Positions 1-6,901 are shown, counted from the stretch's first letter. The stretch: DNA of 17,650 nt from JAOAFX01 sp049700315 (GCA_049700315.1 JBNAVN010000048.1:1-17650); one strand, 5' to 3'. Program-made: numbers and translations. The notes: generated by a model from the letters alone, not told the origin.

Positions 1-392
1 AAAAGACAGGATATAAACCATCAGATTTCAAATATGCAGTCTTCCATATGCCCAATGGAAAATTCCCGATGACAATCGGCAAAAGGCTTGGATTCACAAA
101 AGAACAGATAGAACCAGGCTGGATTGTTCCATTGATGGGGAATACATATTCAGGTTCATCGCCTACAGGTTTTTCTGCAATCCTTGATGTTGCTCAGCCG
201 GGTGATTTGATATTGCTTGTCTCATTCGGTTCTGGTGCAGGTAGTGATGCATTTGTATTTAAAGTTACAGAGCGGATAAATGAGGTTCGTGATAAGGCAG
301 AGAGGGTTAAGGATATGCTTGAGAATAATCGGATCTATCTCACTTATGGAGAGTATGCAAAACATAGACATAAAATCATAATGGCAGAATGA
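1..392 (+). CDS. Hydroxymethylglutaryl-CoA synthase, archaeal type (C-terminal part, 5' end outside the window)
   Basis: The reading frame is open from base 3, so this is the end of a gene that starts upstream; the internal ATG at 48 is not its start. HMG-CoA synthase condenses acetyl-CoA with acetoacetyl-CoA in the cytoplasm, the committed step towards mevalonate. The visible part has the family's C-terminal features: a V-F-H-x-P-N-G-K-F-P stretch, a G-N-T-Y-S-G-S-S block, and the V-S-F-G-S-G-A-G-S-D-A-F strand typical of the archaeal/short HMG-CoA synthase group. The catalytic Cys lies outside the window. The next two genes, a thiolase and a DUF35 protein, are the usual partners of this form, which supports the call strongly. 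It ends with TGA, followed by about 120 bases of repeat before the thiolase. Base use is like its neighbours, so any transfer from archaea would be old. Confidence 0.92.
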   Translation, partial: KTGYKPSDFKYAVFHMPNGKFPMTIGKRLGFTKEQIEPGWIVPLMGNTYSGSSPTGFSAILDVAQPGDLILLVSFGSGAGSDAFVFKVTERINEVRDKAERVKDMLENNRIYLTYGEYAKHRHKIIMAE

Positions 393-395
393 TCA

Positions 396-496
396 ATAAA
401 ATCCCGAGACCCAATTTTCAAATGAATCCTAATATTTTGAATTTGGAATTTATGATCTGTTTGGAATTTGGTGCTTGGGATTTGGAATTTTGAGTT
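396..496. repeat. CCAAAT/ATTTGG-rich imperfect inverted repeat, copy 1
   Basis: The gap between HMG-CoA synthase and thiolase consists mainly of T-T-T-G-G-A-A-T-T-T-G-G-type words on the right side and weakly complementary CCCAATTTTCAAATGAATCC-type sequence on the left. The same vocabulary recurs at 2061-2183. This copy is less symmetrical than the second. It ends just before the thiolase Shine-Dalgarno site. It looks like a dispersed non-coding repeat inserted in an operon gap; no protein is encoded. Confidence 0.55.
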
Positions 497-513
497 AGCG
501 AAGAGGAGGATTT

Positions 514-1668
514 ATGCGTGAAGTTTGTGTCATTGGTTGTGGTATGACCAAGTTTGGTGAATTATGGACAAAATCTTTAAGGGATATTTTTGTTGAATCA
601 GCATTAAAGGCGATTGATGAAGCAGGAATAGACCATATTGATTCAATGTATGTGGGGTCAATGACTCCTGGTCTTTTTGTTGGACAGGAGCATATCGGGG
701 CATTAATGGCCGATTATCTCGGCACAGCGCCAATACCGGCATTGCGTGTTGAATCTGCCTGCGCATCAGGTGGATTTGCCTTTAGGCAGGCATTTATTGA
801 TGTGGCATCAGGTATGAATGATATTGTGTTTGCCGGTGGTGTTGAAAAGATGACCGATGGTGCAGATGTTACCTATGCACTCTCCACTGCTGCTGACCAG
901 GAGTATGAATGCTATCAGGGTATTACATTCCCTGGACTCTATGCAATGATTGCCAATGCATATTTTCAAAAGTATGGTGCTTCACGGAAGCATCTGGCAA
1001 TGGTTGCGGTGAAGAATCATAGGAATGGTGCACTCAACCCCAATGCACAATTCCAGAGCGAAATTAAGATAGATGATGTATTAAATGCAACAATGGTTGC
1101 AGACCCAATCACAGTTATGGATAGCTCACCGGTTTCAGATGGCTCTGCCTGCGTGATTTTAACGACAGTTGAAATTGCTAAAAAACTTGGAAAGCAATTG
1201 GTCAAAGTTATCGGTTCTGGTGCTGCAACAGATACAATCGCCCTGCATCAAAGAAAAGATATCTTGAGTCTTGATGCAGTGAGGATTGCAGGTGAGCGTG
1301 CATATAAGATGGCGGGAGTTAAGCCTTCAGATATAAATTTTGCTGAGGTCCATGATTGTTTTACTATTGCTGAACTATGTATAATGGAAGAACTCGGTTT
1401 CTGTGAAAGAGGCAAGGCATATCAACTTGTTGAAAAGGGTGAGACAGCACTTGAAGGTAAGATTCCGATAAATCCATCGGGTGGTTTAAAATCAAAAGGG
1501 CATCCTGTCGGTGCCACTGGTATTGCTCAAATTGTTGAGGTTGTTGAACAACTCCGTGGGAATGCAGGTAAAAGGCAAATCAAGAATGCGAAAATCGGTT
1601 TGACACAGAATATGGGCGGCTCAGGAGCATCATCAGTAGTACACATTCTTACGACTGAAAGGAGGTAA
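514..1668 (+). CDS. Thiolase family protein (acetyl-CoA C-acetyltransferase, archaeal type)
   Basis: This 384-residue protein should make acetoacetyl-CoA from two acetyl-CoA and pass it to HMG-CoA synthase. The nucleophile is Cys83 in E-S-A-C-A-S-G-G. His280 sits in E-V-H-D-C-F and His330 in K-G-H-P-V-G-A-T-G. The second active-site Cys of classical bacterial thiolases is replaced by Q-N-M-G-G-S-G near residue 365, as in the archaeal/SCP2-like thiolases that work with DUF35 proteins. The length is normal for that group. The start is clear, because AGGAGG lies four bases before the ATG. Only one base separates its stop from the ATG of the DUF35 gene, so the two are probably translationally coupled. 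In archaea, thiolase, HMG-CoA synthase and DUF35 form one substrate-channelling complex; I infer the same here from gene order. Confidence 0.93.
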   Translation: MREVCVIGCGMTKFGELWTKSLRDIFVESALKAIDEAGIDHIDSMYVGSMTPGLFVGQEHIGALMADYLGTAPIPALRVESACASGGFAFRQAFIDVASGMNDIVFAGGVEKMTDGADVTYALSTAADQEYECYQGITFPGLYAMIANAYFQKYGASRKHLAMVAVKNHRNGALNPNAQFQSEIKIDDVLNATMVADPITVMDSSPVSDGSACVILTTVEIAKKLGKQLVKVIGSGAATDTIALHQRKDILSLDAVRIAGERAYKMAGVKPSDINFAEVHDCFTIAELCIMEELGFCERGKAYQLVEKGETALEGKIPINPSGGLKSKGHPVGATGIAQIVEVVEQLRGNAGKRQIKNAKIGLTQNMGGSGASSVVHILTTERR

Positions 1669-1669
1669 T

Positions 1670-2059
1670 ATGCCTTCACCAAGATATACAAGAGAAATGC
1701 CGCAGAGGTATAGACTTGAGGCAAATAAGTGCAAAAAATGTGGAAAGATATTTTTCCCACCAAGACTTATCTGTTCAAATTGTAAGTCAAGAGAATTTGA
1801 GAGAATAAGACTCTCGGAAAGCGGCAAGATCGTGACCTATACTACAATCAGAGTAGCACCCGAACAATTCAATACACAGGTTCCTTACAATGTGGCAATA
1901 ATAGAATTGAATGATGGTGTGCGGATAATGGCACAGGTTGTTGACTGCAAACCAGACGATATGGCAATTGGCAAGCCCGTGAAGATTGTCTTCAGAAAAG
2001 TTCAGGAAGAAAGTTCAGCCGGGATAATATGTTATGGATATAAGGCAGTATTAGCATAA
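1670..2059 (+). CDS. DUF35 zinc-ribbon/OB-fold protein (scaffold of the thiolase-HMG-CoA synthase complex)
   Basis: This 129-residue protein has the two DUF35 parts. An N-terminal rubredoxin-like zinc ribbon has Cys21, Cys24, Cys35 and Cys38 in two C-x2-C pairs. An OB-fold follows from about residue 45 to the end, with the S-G-K-I-V-T-Y-T-T motif. DUF35 proteins bind the CoA chain between thiolase and HMG-CoA synthase and let acetoacetyl-CoA pass directly from one to the other. This makes the energetically unfavourable thiolase reaction workable. The Shine-Dalgarno AGGAGG is built into the last codons of the thiolase gene. The gene is complete and of usual length. A free-standing acyl-CoA-binding role is possible, but the gene order argues for the complex. 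Confidence 0.92.
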   Translation: MPSPRYTREMPQRYRLEANKCKKCGKIFFPPRLICSNCKSREFERIRLSESGKIVTYTTIRVAPEQFNTQVPYNVAIIELNDGVRIMAQVVDCKPDDMAIGKPVKIVFRKVQEESSAGIICYGYKAVLA

Positions 2060-2060
2060 A

Positions 2061-2183
2061 ATTCCAAATGTCAAATTCCAAAATCCAAATAAATTCCAAT
2101 TCATTAATCAATCAATTACATAAAAAGTTTGTGCATTGGAATTTAGGATTTGTTTGGGATTTGGTGTTTAGGTATTGGAGTTT
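2061..2183. repeat. CCAAAT/ATTTGG-rich imperfect inverted repeat, copy 2
   Basis: The left arm (about 2061-2106) is made of AATTCCAAAT-type words and the right arm (about 2134-2183) of ATTTGG/TTGGAATTT-type words. Read as reverse complement, the right arm follows the left for roughly 45 bases with mismatches, around a loop of about 25 bases. The right end contains GTTTAGGTATT, which links it to the octamer repeats at 6902 and 12564. The element fills the whole gap between the DUF35 and carboxylase genes and runs almost to the carboxylase start, so it may affect expression of that gene. Confidence 0.65.
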
Positions 2184-2192
2184 AAATTAGTT

Positions 2193-3800
2193 ATGTACAA
2201 AATAGAATCCAAGATAAACCCAAATAGTGCTGAATTCAAAGAAAATTATGAAACAATGGAACAGGCGGTTAAAACACTTAAAGAACGATTGGAATTGGTG
2301 CGTAAAGGTGGACCAGAATATATGCACAAAAAACATAAGGAGAGGGGTAAACTATTTGTGCGCGATAGATTGAGACTCCTTCTTGACCCTGATACACCAT
2401 TCTTAGAATTGAGTTCTCTCGCTGCCTGGGATATGTATGATAATGAACATCCAAGTGCTGCAATAATAACGGGCATCGGTGTTGTTCACGGCAGAGAAGT
2501 GATGATTGTAGCACACGATGCTACGGTCAAAGGTGGAACTTATATTCCAGAGACAATCAAGAAACATATCCGTGCCCAGGAGATAGCAATTGATAACCAT
2601 TTGCCCTGTATATATCTTGTTGATTCAGGCGGAATTTTCTTACCCTTACAGGTTGGTACATTTCCTGATAGATTTCATTTTGGCAGGATATTTTATAATC
2701 AGGCAATAATGTCAGCGATGAATATTCCACAGATATCTGTGGTGATGGGATTCTGCACCGCAGGTGGTGCATATCAACCAGCGATGAGTGATGAAGTCGT
2801 GCATGTCAAGGGTGTTGGAACAATCTATATTGGTGGGCCTCCGCTTGTAAAGGCAGCAACTGGTGAAGTCGTGACTGAAGAAGAACTTGGCGGTGCAGAT
2901 GTTCATTGCCGGATTTCAGGGGTGAGTGACCATTATGCAGTAAATGATGAACAGGCAATAGAGATTACAAGAAATATTGTAGAAAATCTTGGCAGGCAAC
3001 CAAAATATCCGCTTGAGAGGAGTAAACCAGAGGATCCTGCATACGACCCTAATGAACTTTACGGCATAATTCCAAAAGACTTGAGAAAGCCATTTGATAT
3101 GCGTGAGGTGATTGCAAGGATTGTTGATAGAAGCGAATTCCACGAGTTCAAAGAATTATACGGTCCGACCCTTGTCTGTGGTTTTGCACGGATTATGGGC
3201 TATCCCGTTGGAATTTTGGCAAATAACGGTGTATTATTTTCTGAATCATCACAAAAAGGTGCACACTTTATTGAATTGTGTTGTGTAAGAAAAATCCCTT
3301 TAATATTTTTACAGAACATTACTGGATTTATTGTTGGCAAGCGGTATGAACATCAGGGAATTGCCAAGGACGGTGCAAAATTGGTCCATGCAGTAGCAAA
3401 TGCCCAGGTGCCGAAATTCACTGTGATTATCGGTGGTTCTTATGGGGCAGGAAATTATGGAATGTGCGGTCGTGCCTATGAGCCAAGGTTATTGTTTATG
3501 TGGCCTACAGCAAAGATATGCGTAATGGGTGGAGAACAGGCAGCAGATGTGCTTACAGATATAAAGGTGAAAGCATTGGAAAAGGAAGGGAAAAAACCAA
3601 CACCAGAAGAGATTGAAGAGATTCGTAAACCAATCTTAGCAAAATATGAATTTGAATCAAGTGCCTATTATTCAACTGCAAGGTTATGGGATGATGGTAT
3701 TATTGACCCAGTTGATACACGGACTGTACTTGGTCTTGGCATTGCGATGTCCTTAAATGCACCAATCCCTGACCATAAGTTCGGTGTATTCAGGATGTAG
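2193..3800 (+). CDS. Acyl-CoA carboxylase, carboxyltransferase beta subunit, 3-methylcrotonyl-CoA carboxylase type
   Basis: This 535-residue protein matches the methylcrotonyl-CoA carboxylase beta chain in length and in landmarks from end to end: I-E-S-K-I-N-P near the N-terminus, A-T-V-K-G-G-T-Y at 110-117, V-D-S-G-G at 143-147, C-T-A-G-G-A-Y at 188-194, G-G-P-P-L-V-K-A-A-T-G-E at 214-225, G-S-Y-G-A-G-N-Y-G-M-C-G near 415-426, and the final G-V-F-R-M. The enzyme moves carboxyl from biotin to 3-methylcrotonyl-CoA in leucine breakdown. Two residues in the usual S-G-G-A-N-L-P stretch differ (I-F for A-N). I prefer ATG 2193 to an in-frame TTG at 2175: the protein then begins like its relatives, and the TTG falls inside the repeat. 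No biotin carboxylase or biotin-carrier gene follows. Geranyl-CoA or another branched acyl-CoA could be the substrate. Confidence 0.9.
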   Translation: MYKIESKINPNSAEFKENYETMEQAVKTLKERLELVRKGGPEYMHKKHKERGKLFVRDRLRLLLDPDTPFLELSSLAAWDMYDNEHPSAAIITGIGVVHGREVMIVAHDATVKGGTYIPETIKKHIRAQEIAIDNHLPCIYLVDSGGIFLPLQVGTFPDRFHFGRIFYNQAIMSAMNIPQISVVMGFCTAGGAYQPAMSDEVVHVKGVGTIYIGGPPLVKAATGEVVTEEELGGADVHCRISGVSDHYAVNDEQAIEITRNIVENLGRQPKYPLERSKPEDPAYDPNELYGIIPKDLRKPFDMREVIARIVDRSEFHEFKELYGPTLVCGFARIMGYPVGILANNGVLFSESSQKGAHFIELCCVRKIPLIFLQNITGFIVGKRYEHQGIAKDGAKLVHAVANAQVPKFTVIIGGSYGAGNYGMCGRAYEPRLLFMWPTAKICVMGGEQAADVLTDIKVKALEKEGKKPTPEEIEEIRKPILAKYEFESSAYYSTARLWDDGIIDPVDTRTVLGLGIAMSLNAPIPDHKFGVFRM

Positions 3801-3820
3801 ACCGCTGAAGGCGGTTTGGG
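3801..3820 (+). terminator. Weak hairpin after the carboxylase gene
   Basis: ACCGC (3801-3805) pairs with GCGGT (3811-3815) around the loop TGAAG, directly after the stop codon. The stem is only five pairs and only two T residues follow, so it is at best a weak terminator. A new promoter follows at once, which supports a transcription break here. Confidence 0.3.
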
Positions 3821-3848
3821 ATTCAAGTTCGTGTGAATTCGTTATAAT
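3821..3848 (+). promoter_or_regulatory. Candidate sigma-70 promoter of the cupin gene
   Basis: A perfect TATAAT lies at 3843-3848, 29 bases before the cupin ATG. The -35 region is poor: ATTCAA at a 16-bp spacing or TTCAAG at 15. The good -10 box and its placement after a hairpin make this a reasonable promoter. Confidence 0.5.
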
Positions 3849-3877
3849 CTGTATGAATCATTTTTAACGGAGGTAAA

Positions 3878-4201
3878 ATGACAAAAATAACATTCAAGGA
3901 TATTGATAAGAAACTTAAGGAAGCCTGGCAACCGCAGGATGTAGTATATGTCAACGAGACAGCCTTGAGGGTTGCTAAAATTGACGGCGCATACAAATGG
4001 CATACCCATATGAATGAAGATGAATTCTTTTATGTATTAAAGGGCAAAGTCTTCATTGATATGGAAAATGAATCTGTGGAATTGAAAGAAGGAGAAGGAT
4101 TTCTTGTTAAAAGAGGAACAAGACATCGCTCCCGCAGCGAAAAACCCGCTTATGTTTTGCTTGTAGAACCAATAAAGACCAAGTCCAGGGGCGACGAATA
4201 A
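3878..4201 (+). CDS. Small single-domain cupin protein
   Basis: This is a 107-residue cupin with one beta-barrel domain. Cupin motif 1 runs from Gly37 to Gly56, with metal ligands His42, His44 and Glu49 in the H-x-H-x4-E pattern. Motif 2 follows at about 71-84, with G-E-G-F and His83, but the usual Pro before Gly80 is Lys79-Arg. Small cupins of this kind often bind one metal ion; the reaction or ligand cannot be told from sequence. The start is set by a strong AACGGAGGT seven bases upstream. The gene has its own TATAAT, so it may be transcribed apart from the acyl-CoA genes despite lying only 77 bases downstream. No signal peptide is seen, so it is cytoplasmic. Confidence 0.85.
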   Translation: MTKITFKDIDKKLKEAWQPQDVVYVNETALRVAKIDGAYKWHTHMNEDEFFYVLKGKVFIDMENESVELKEGEGFLVKRGTRHRSRSEKPAYVLLVEPIKTKSRGDE

Positions 4202-4491
4202 ATTGTTTTAATTGTAACGTTCGATTTATCTGGACGAATTATTAAATAGAAGGGCAATAGCTACCCGTTTTATCGGATGAATTCAGTGTTCTTATTTTGT
4301 CACTCATTCCGCGTTAAGCGATCCGCGTTGTTGTTATTTCCGGAGTAGAGAATTCATTCTCATGCAATTAATGATTTTAAATTACACATTGATACTCCCT
4401 TGTTGGGTGGCAGCTGTAGGGCAATTTAGCCTTGCATTTATGTTCAGGGGCATCAATTCTTCGGCAAAATTTCTAAACAAAATAAGGAAAA
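4202..4491. other. Gene-poor stretch upstream of a pseudogene
   Basis: No convincing gene is seen in these 290 bases. A 45-codon open frame at 4362-4499 would encode a short peptide with one hydrophobic segment and a basic tail, but it has no Shine-Dalgarno site and I do not recognise it. The stretch may be decayed sequence continuous with the pseudogene that follows. Confidence 0.4.
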
Positions 4492-4780
4492 ATGAATAAA
4501 AAAATTCTTCAAGAAATCAGAAAGATGGCAGTATCGTCGGATTGGCAAACCAGAGAGGGGGCAACAGGAGAAATAAAAGAAATAAATGACAATTTTTTCT
4601 TAGAGTATTTGCCTGTCTGGAAAAATGGGTAAAGGATACAAATTCTAATAAATGATTTTAAAAATTCTTGCAAGAGATGGCTGCAGATTTGTTTAGCGGG
4701 CAGTTGCTTCATCTTTGATCAAATTACTAAGACGATTTCCTGAATACAAAGCGATGGGCGTGGCAATCCAAAAGATGTAG
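4492..4780 (+). pseudogene. Degenerate HEAT-repeat (DNA alkylation repair-like) gene
   Basis: The first 46 codons after an AAGGA site look like the start of a HEAT-repeat protein of the DNA-alkylation-repair type: a helix with I-R-K-M-A, then D-W-Q-T-R-E-G-A, then E-I-N-D-N-F-F, then L-P-V-W-K. The frame then hits TAA at 4630. Removing the shift at the A run at 4621-4625 restores K-W-V-K-D-T-N-S-N, the expected next motif, so one A appears to have been lost. Another stop follows at 4653. In the third frame (4652-4780), R-A-V-A-S-S-L-I-K-L-L-R-R-F-P-E-Y gives a further HEAT helix pair, itself interrupted by TAG at 4694 and ended by TAG at 4778. Two shifts and several stops make this a real relic rather than a single sequencing error. 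Intact relatives are much longer. Confidence 0.65.
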
Positions 4781-4802
4781 GCACAGCTCTTTATGTTGTT
4801 AC

Positions 4803-4830
4803 CTTACTAACTCCATTTTCGTCTTATAAT
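4803..4830 (+). promoter_or_regulatory. Candidate promoter of the ECF sigma cluster
   Basis: TATAAT at 4825-4830 lies 14 bases before the start codon at 4845. The -35 region at a 16-bp spacing (CTTACT, 4803-4808) is weak. No GAAC-type -35 of ECF-dependent promoters was found, so there is no sequence support for self-activation by the encoded sigma factor. Confidence 0.4.
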
Positions 4831-4844
4831 CAAAGGGGGTTCAA

Positions 4845-5243
4845 ATGGAAACACAATGGCTGTCATTTGTAATACCGATTGCTGCAATCGTAATGGGATG
4901 CTTAATTGCCGTTGTTGCGATAATTATGGGTTCTTTTGAAAAGAAAAAATATTATGATGCAGCGACGAAGGCAATTGAAGCAGGCAAAAGTGTCCAGGAA
5001 ATAAAAGAAATTCTGGGCAACCTTAGTGAAAAAAAGTGGCATCATTATCATGAAGGCGAAGGTTATGAAGACCGAGAGTATTTGAAGACAGGAATTATTA
5101 CGCTTGGAGTTGGTGTGGGAGGTGTGTTGTTCGGGTTAATCCAGACCTCAAGAACTCTGGTGGGCATTGGTATATTCATTGGCATCATAGGATTTTGTTT
5201 TCTAATACTCCATTTCTTTCAGATCGGGACGCAAAAGTCATAG
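4845..5243 (+). CDS. Small membrane protein (DUF6249-like) heading the sigma-factor cluster
   Basis: This 132-residue protein has a first membrane segment at about 8-29, then a charged cytoplasmic stretch (about 31-85) with a helical E-A-G-K-S-V-Q-E-I-K-E-I-L region and a His-rich K-K-W-H-H-Y-H, then two closely spaced membrane segments at about 86-102 and 105-126. The shape resembles DUF6249-type proteins that often sit beside sigma factors; that name is from memory and only moderately sure. A G-rich ribosome site (AGGGGGT) precedes the ATG. The sigma-factor gene begins nine bases after its stop, so the two are almost surely co-transcribed. A role in sensing membrane state for the sigma/anti-sigma pair is an inference from position only. 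Confidence 0.75.
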   Translation: METQWLSFVIPIAAIVMGCLIAVVAIIMGSFEKKKYYDAATKAIEAGKSVQEIKEILGNLSEKKWHHYHEGEGYEDREYLKTGIITLGVGVGGVLFGLIQTSRTLVGIGIFIGIIGFCFLILHFFQIGTQKS

Positions 5244-5252
5244 CAGATACCT

Positions 5253-5792
5253 TTGGCTTGTGATATTGTTGAGATTGTTAAGAGCGTCCAAAATGGTGAT
5301 GAAAGGGCAATGTCCGAGATTGTCACGATGTATAAACAACTCATCTTTACCATTGTCTATCGTTTATTAAAGGATTATGATATGAGTCTTGATGTCTGCC
5401 AGGAGGTTTTTATAAAGGCATTTCAAAAAATCCATAAATTAAACAAACCTGAAAAATTCAAATCCTGGCTTTGCAGTATTGCCCGCAACCTATGTTATGA
5501 CTATCTTAGAAAAAAGAAGTATGTATTACAAAAGTCGGAGTTACCGGAATCTGACCCGGCACCAGAAGTTTATTCCGGAATTAGAAAAAGAATAATTATC
5601 CAGAATGCTATTGCAAAACTAAATCCACGCGATAGATTATTGCTGACTTTATACTATTATCAAAATTTTGATATCAAAGAGATAGCAGAAATAGTTAAAA
5701 TAACTCCGGAAAATGTGAAGGTTTCTTTGGGCCGTGCAAGGATTAGATTAAGGGAAGAACTTAAAGGATATGAAGATGAACTCCTGTCCTGA
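5253..5792 (+). CDS. ECF-family RNA polymerase sigma factor
   Basis: This 179-residue protein has the two ECF domains. Region 2 (about 10-90) includes the core-binding D-V-C-Q-E-V-F-I-K-A-F stretch and the -10-reading F-K-S-W-L-C-S-I-A-R-N-L segment. Region 4 (about 115-172) has a helix-turn-helix, I-A-E-I-V-K-I-T-P-E-N-V-K-V-S-L-G-R-A-R. There is no region 3 and no N-terminal extension, as usual for the family. The only suitable start is TTG 5253, because a stop lies just upstream and no ATG or GTG fits the domain edge. No clear Shine-Dalgarno is present, so it probably depends on translation of the preceding gene nine bases away. The last 17 bases overlap the anti-sigma gene. Its target promoters are unknown. 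Confidence 0.93.
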   Translation: MACDIVEIVKSVQNGDERAMSEIVTMYKQLIFTIVYRLLKDYDMSLDVCQEVFIKAFQKIHKLNKPEKFKSWLCSIARNLCYDYLRKKKYVLQKSELPESDPAPEVYSGIRKRIIIQNAIAKLNPRDRLLLTLYYYQNFDIKEIAEIVKITPENVKVSLGRARIRLREELKGYEDELLS

Positions 5793-6234
5793 ATTTGAAA
5801 GATTGATTGCGTATCGGCTAAATCTTTTAGCCGATGATGAGCGCAGTTTGGTAGAAAATCACCTGGTTGAATGCCAGAAATGTCAGAGAAAGATGGCAAT
5901 TGAAGATGAAATAGATAAGGAATTGTCTGTAACTTTTGAACCGGGAAGTATTGAAGAAAAAATATTGACCAGATTGAGATTAAGCAGAGAACTTAAATCT
6001 AAAAGAAGCCGGTTTTATACAATCCTAACAATCTTAAACACAATTTTGATTGTCGCAATCGTCCTTTGTTTGGGAATTGTAATAAATGAACTTTGGATGA
6101 ATATCTTACCCGAACTACATCATACAATAGTTCATAAAGATACATTAGGTATCGTAAATGCTGTAGCACTGTTTTTTCTTTTTGCGTGCTTATTCTTTGG
6201 TTTCCGCAAAAGTATCCTTAAACTGATATATTGA
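5776..6234 (+). CDS. Membrane-bound zinc-type anti-sigma factor
   Basis: The 152-residue protein has an N-terminal zinc-binding anti-sigma domain with His29, Cys33 and Cys36 in H-x3-C-x2-C, plus Cys4. A basic linker follows, then membrane segments at about 80-105 and 124-143, with a short extracellular loop between them. Such proteins hold their ECF sigma factor at the membrane and release it on an envelope or redox signal. An in-frame ATG also exists at 5770; I prefer 5776 because AAAGGA (5763-5768) then has a seven-base spacing rather than one. The gene overlaps the sigma-factor gene, the classical layout of a co-translated sigma/anti-sigma pair. The two-segment membrane end is unusual, since many family members have one segment and a large outer domain. 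Confidence 0.85.
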   Translation: MNSCPEFERLIAYRLNLLADDERSLVENHLVECQKCQRKMAIEDEIDKELSVTFEPGSIEEKILTRLRLSRELKSKRSRFYTILTILNTILIVAIVLCLGIVINELWMNILPELHHTIVHKDTLGIVNAVALFFLFACLFFGFRKSILKLIY

Positions 6235-6277
6235 ACCATATAGCTCCTTTACTTCTAATGGAAAGATAGGAGGTTTC

Positions 6278-6817
6278 TTGGTTTATATATATTCAGGATG
6301 CATATTAGTTGTATTGTGTTTAATACTTGATGAAATTCTGCCCAGAATGAAAATTCCTGGTTATTTTAGAAATTTCATCCGACTTTATAGTATTGAAAAA
6401 TCCATAATTAATCTTCAACATAATCTATCAGACCCAGGTGGTTTAGCAGATACTCTGAAAATGTATATAAGAAATAGATATCAGTTTTTCTCACTCAGTC
6501 CAAGGGAGCTTTTCTTTAGAGAATTCCAATTTGATTATTCGGTTTCACGATATTCAGTCTGTCCAATCCACGGCACAATTGAGCTCACTCCCGCACAGAA
6601 GGTTAAAATTACTGTCTGCCTGAATCTTACCATTCCTGCTTTTGTAATCTTTATTTGCATGCTACTAATCTTCCGCTTTTCTCAGATAAACACATCACTC
6701 ATATTGGTTTTCTTTCTTCTGATTGTGGGTATCTGGTATTATATTCTTATAAAAAAACGGGTTGATGTATTAGTTGAGGCAATAACGAGATGGCTGAATA
6801 CACCACCCAAGAAATAA
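6278..6817 (+). CDS. Unrecognised membrane protein of the sigma-factor cluster
   Basis: I do not recognise this 179-residue protein. It has one hydrophobic segment at the very N-terminus (about 2-18), a soluble middle part (about 20-108) that contains Y-S-V-C-P-I-H-G-T-I-E-L, and two C-terminal membrane segments (about 110-130 and 136-157), followed by a basic tail. The start is TTG at 6278. A near-perfect AGGAGG at 6268-6273 fixes it, with four bases between. It follows the anti-sigma gene by 43 bases, in the same direction and with no hairpin between, so it is likely part of the same transcript. A role as co-sensor or as a target of the sigma factor is a guess from context. Close homologues should be sought next to other ECF genes. 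Confidence 0.75.
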   Translation: MVYIYSGCILVVLCLILDEILPRMKIPGYFRNFIRLYSIEKSIINLQHNLSDPGGLADTLKMYIRNRYQFFSLSPRELFFREFQFDYSVSRYSVCPIHGTIELTPAQKVKITVCLNLTIPAFVIFICMLLIFRFSQINTSLILVFFLLIVGIWYYILIKKRVDVLVEAITRWLNTPPKK

Positions 6818-6826
6818 CCATTCAAC

Positions 6827-6854
6827 AATTCCATAATTGTGGAATAATGGAATT
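6827..6854. repeat. Hairpin repeat of the AATTCCAT family, copy 1
   Basis: Two 12-base arms (6827-6838 and 6843-6854) pair with one mismatch around a GTGG loop. A close relative with perfect 11-base arms lies at 12848-12881. There is no T run, so it is not an obvious terminator. Confidence 0.6.
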
Positions 6855-6901
6855 ATTTAATAGTGTTATGCAGAATAAAGGAGGATTGCCTCAAACAATT
6901 T

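Noticed and set aside
2175..2192. TTG start that would add six residues to the carboxyltransferase
   Set aside because: It lies inside the repeat element and adds residues not seen at the usual N-terminus; the ATG at 2193 gives the family's start.
4509..4712. 67-codon minus-strand frame in the gene-poor stretch
   Set aside because: The plus strand here shows recognisable HEAT-repeat motifs in successive frames, so the minus frame is a by-product of that relic.
4801..4844. Self-regulated ECF-type promoter upstream of the sigma cluster
   Set aside because: No GAAC-like -35 with a matching -10 was found; a TATAAT box explains transcription without it.
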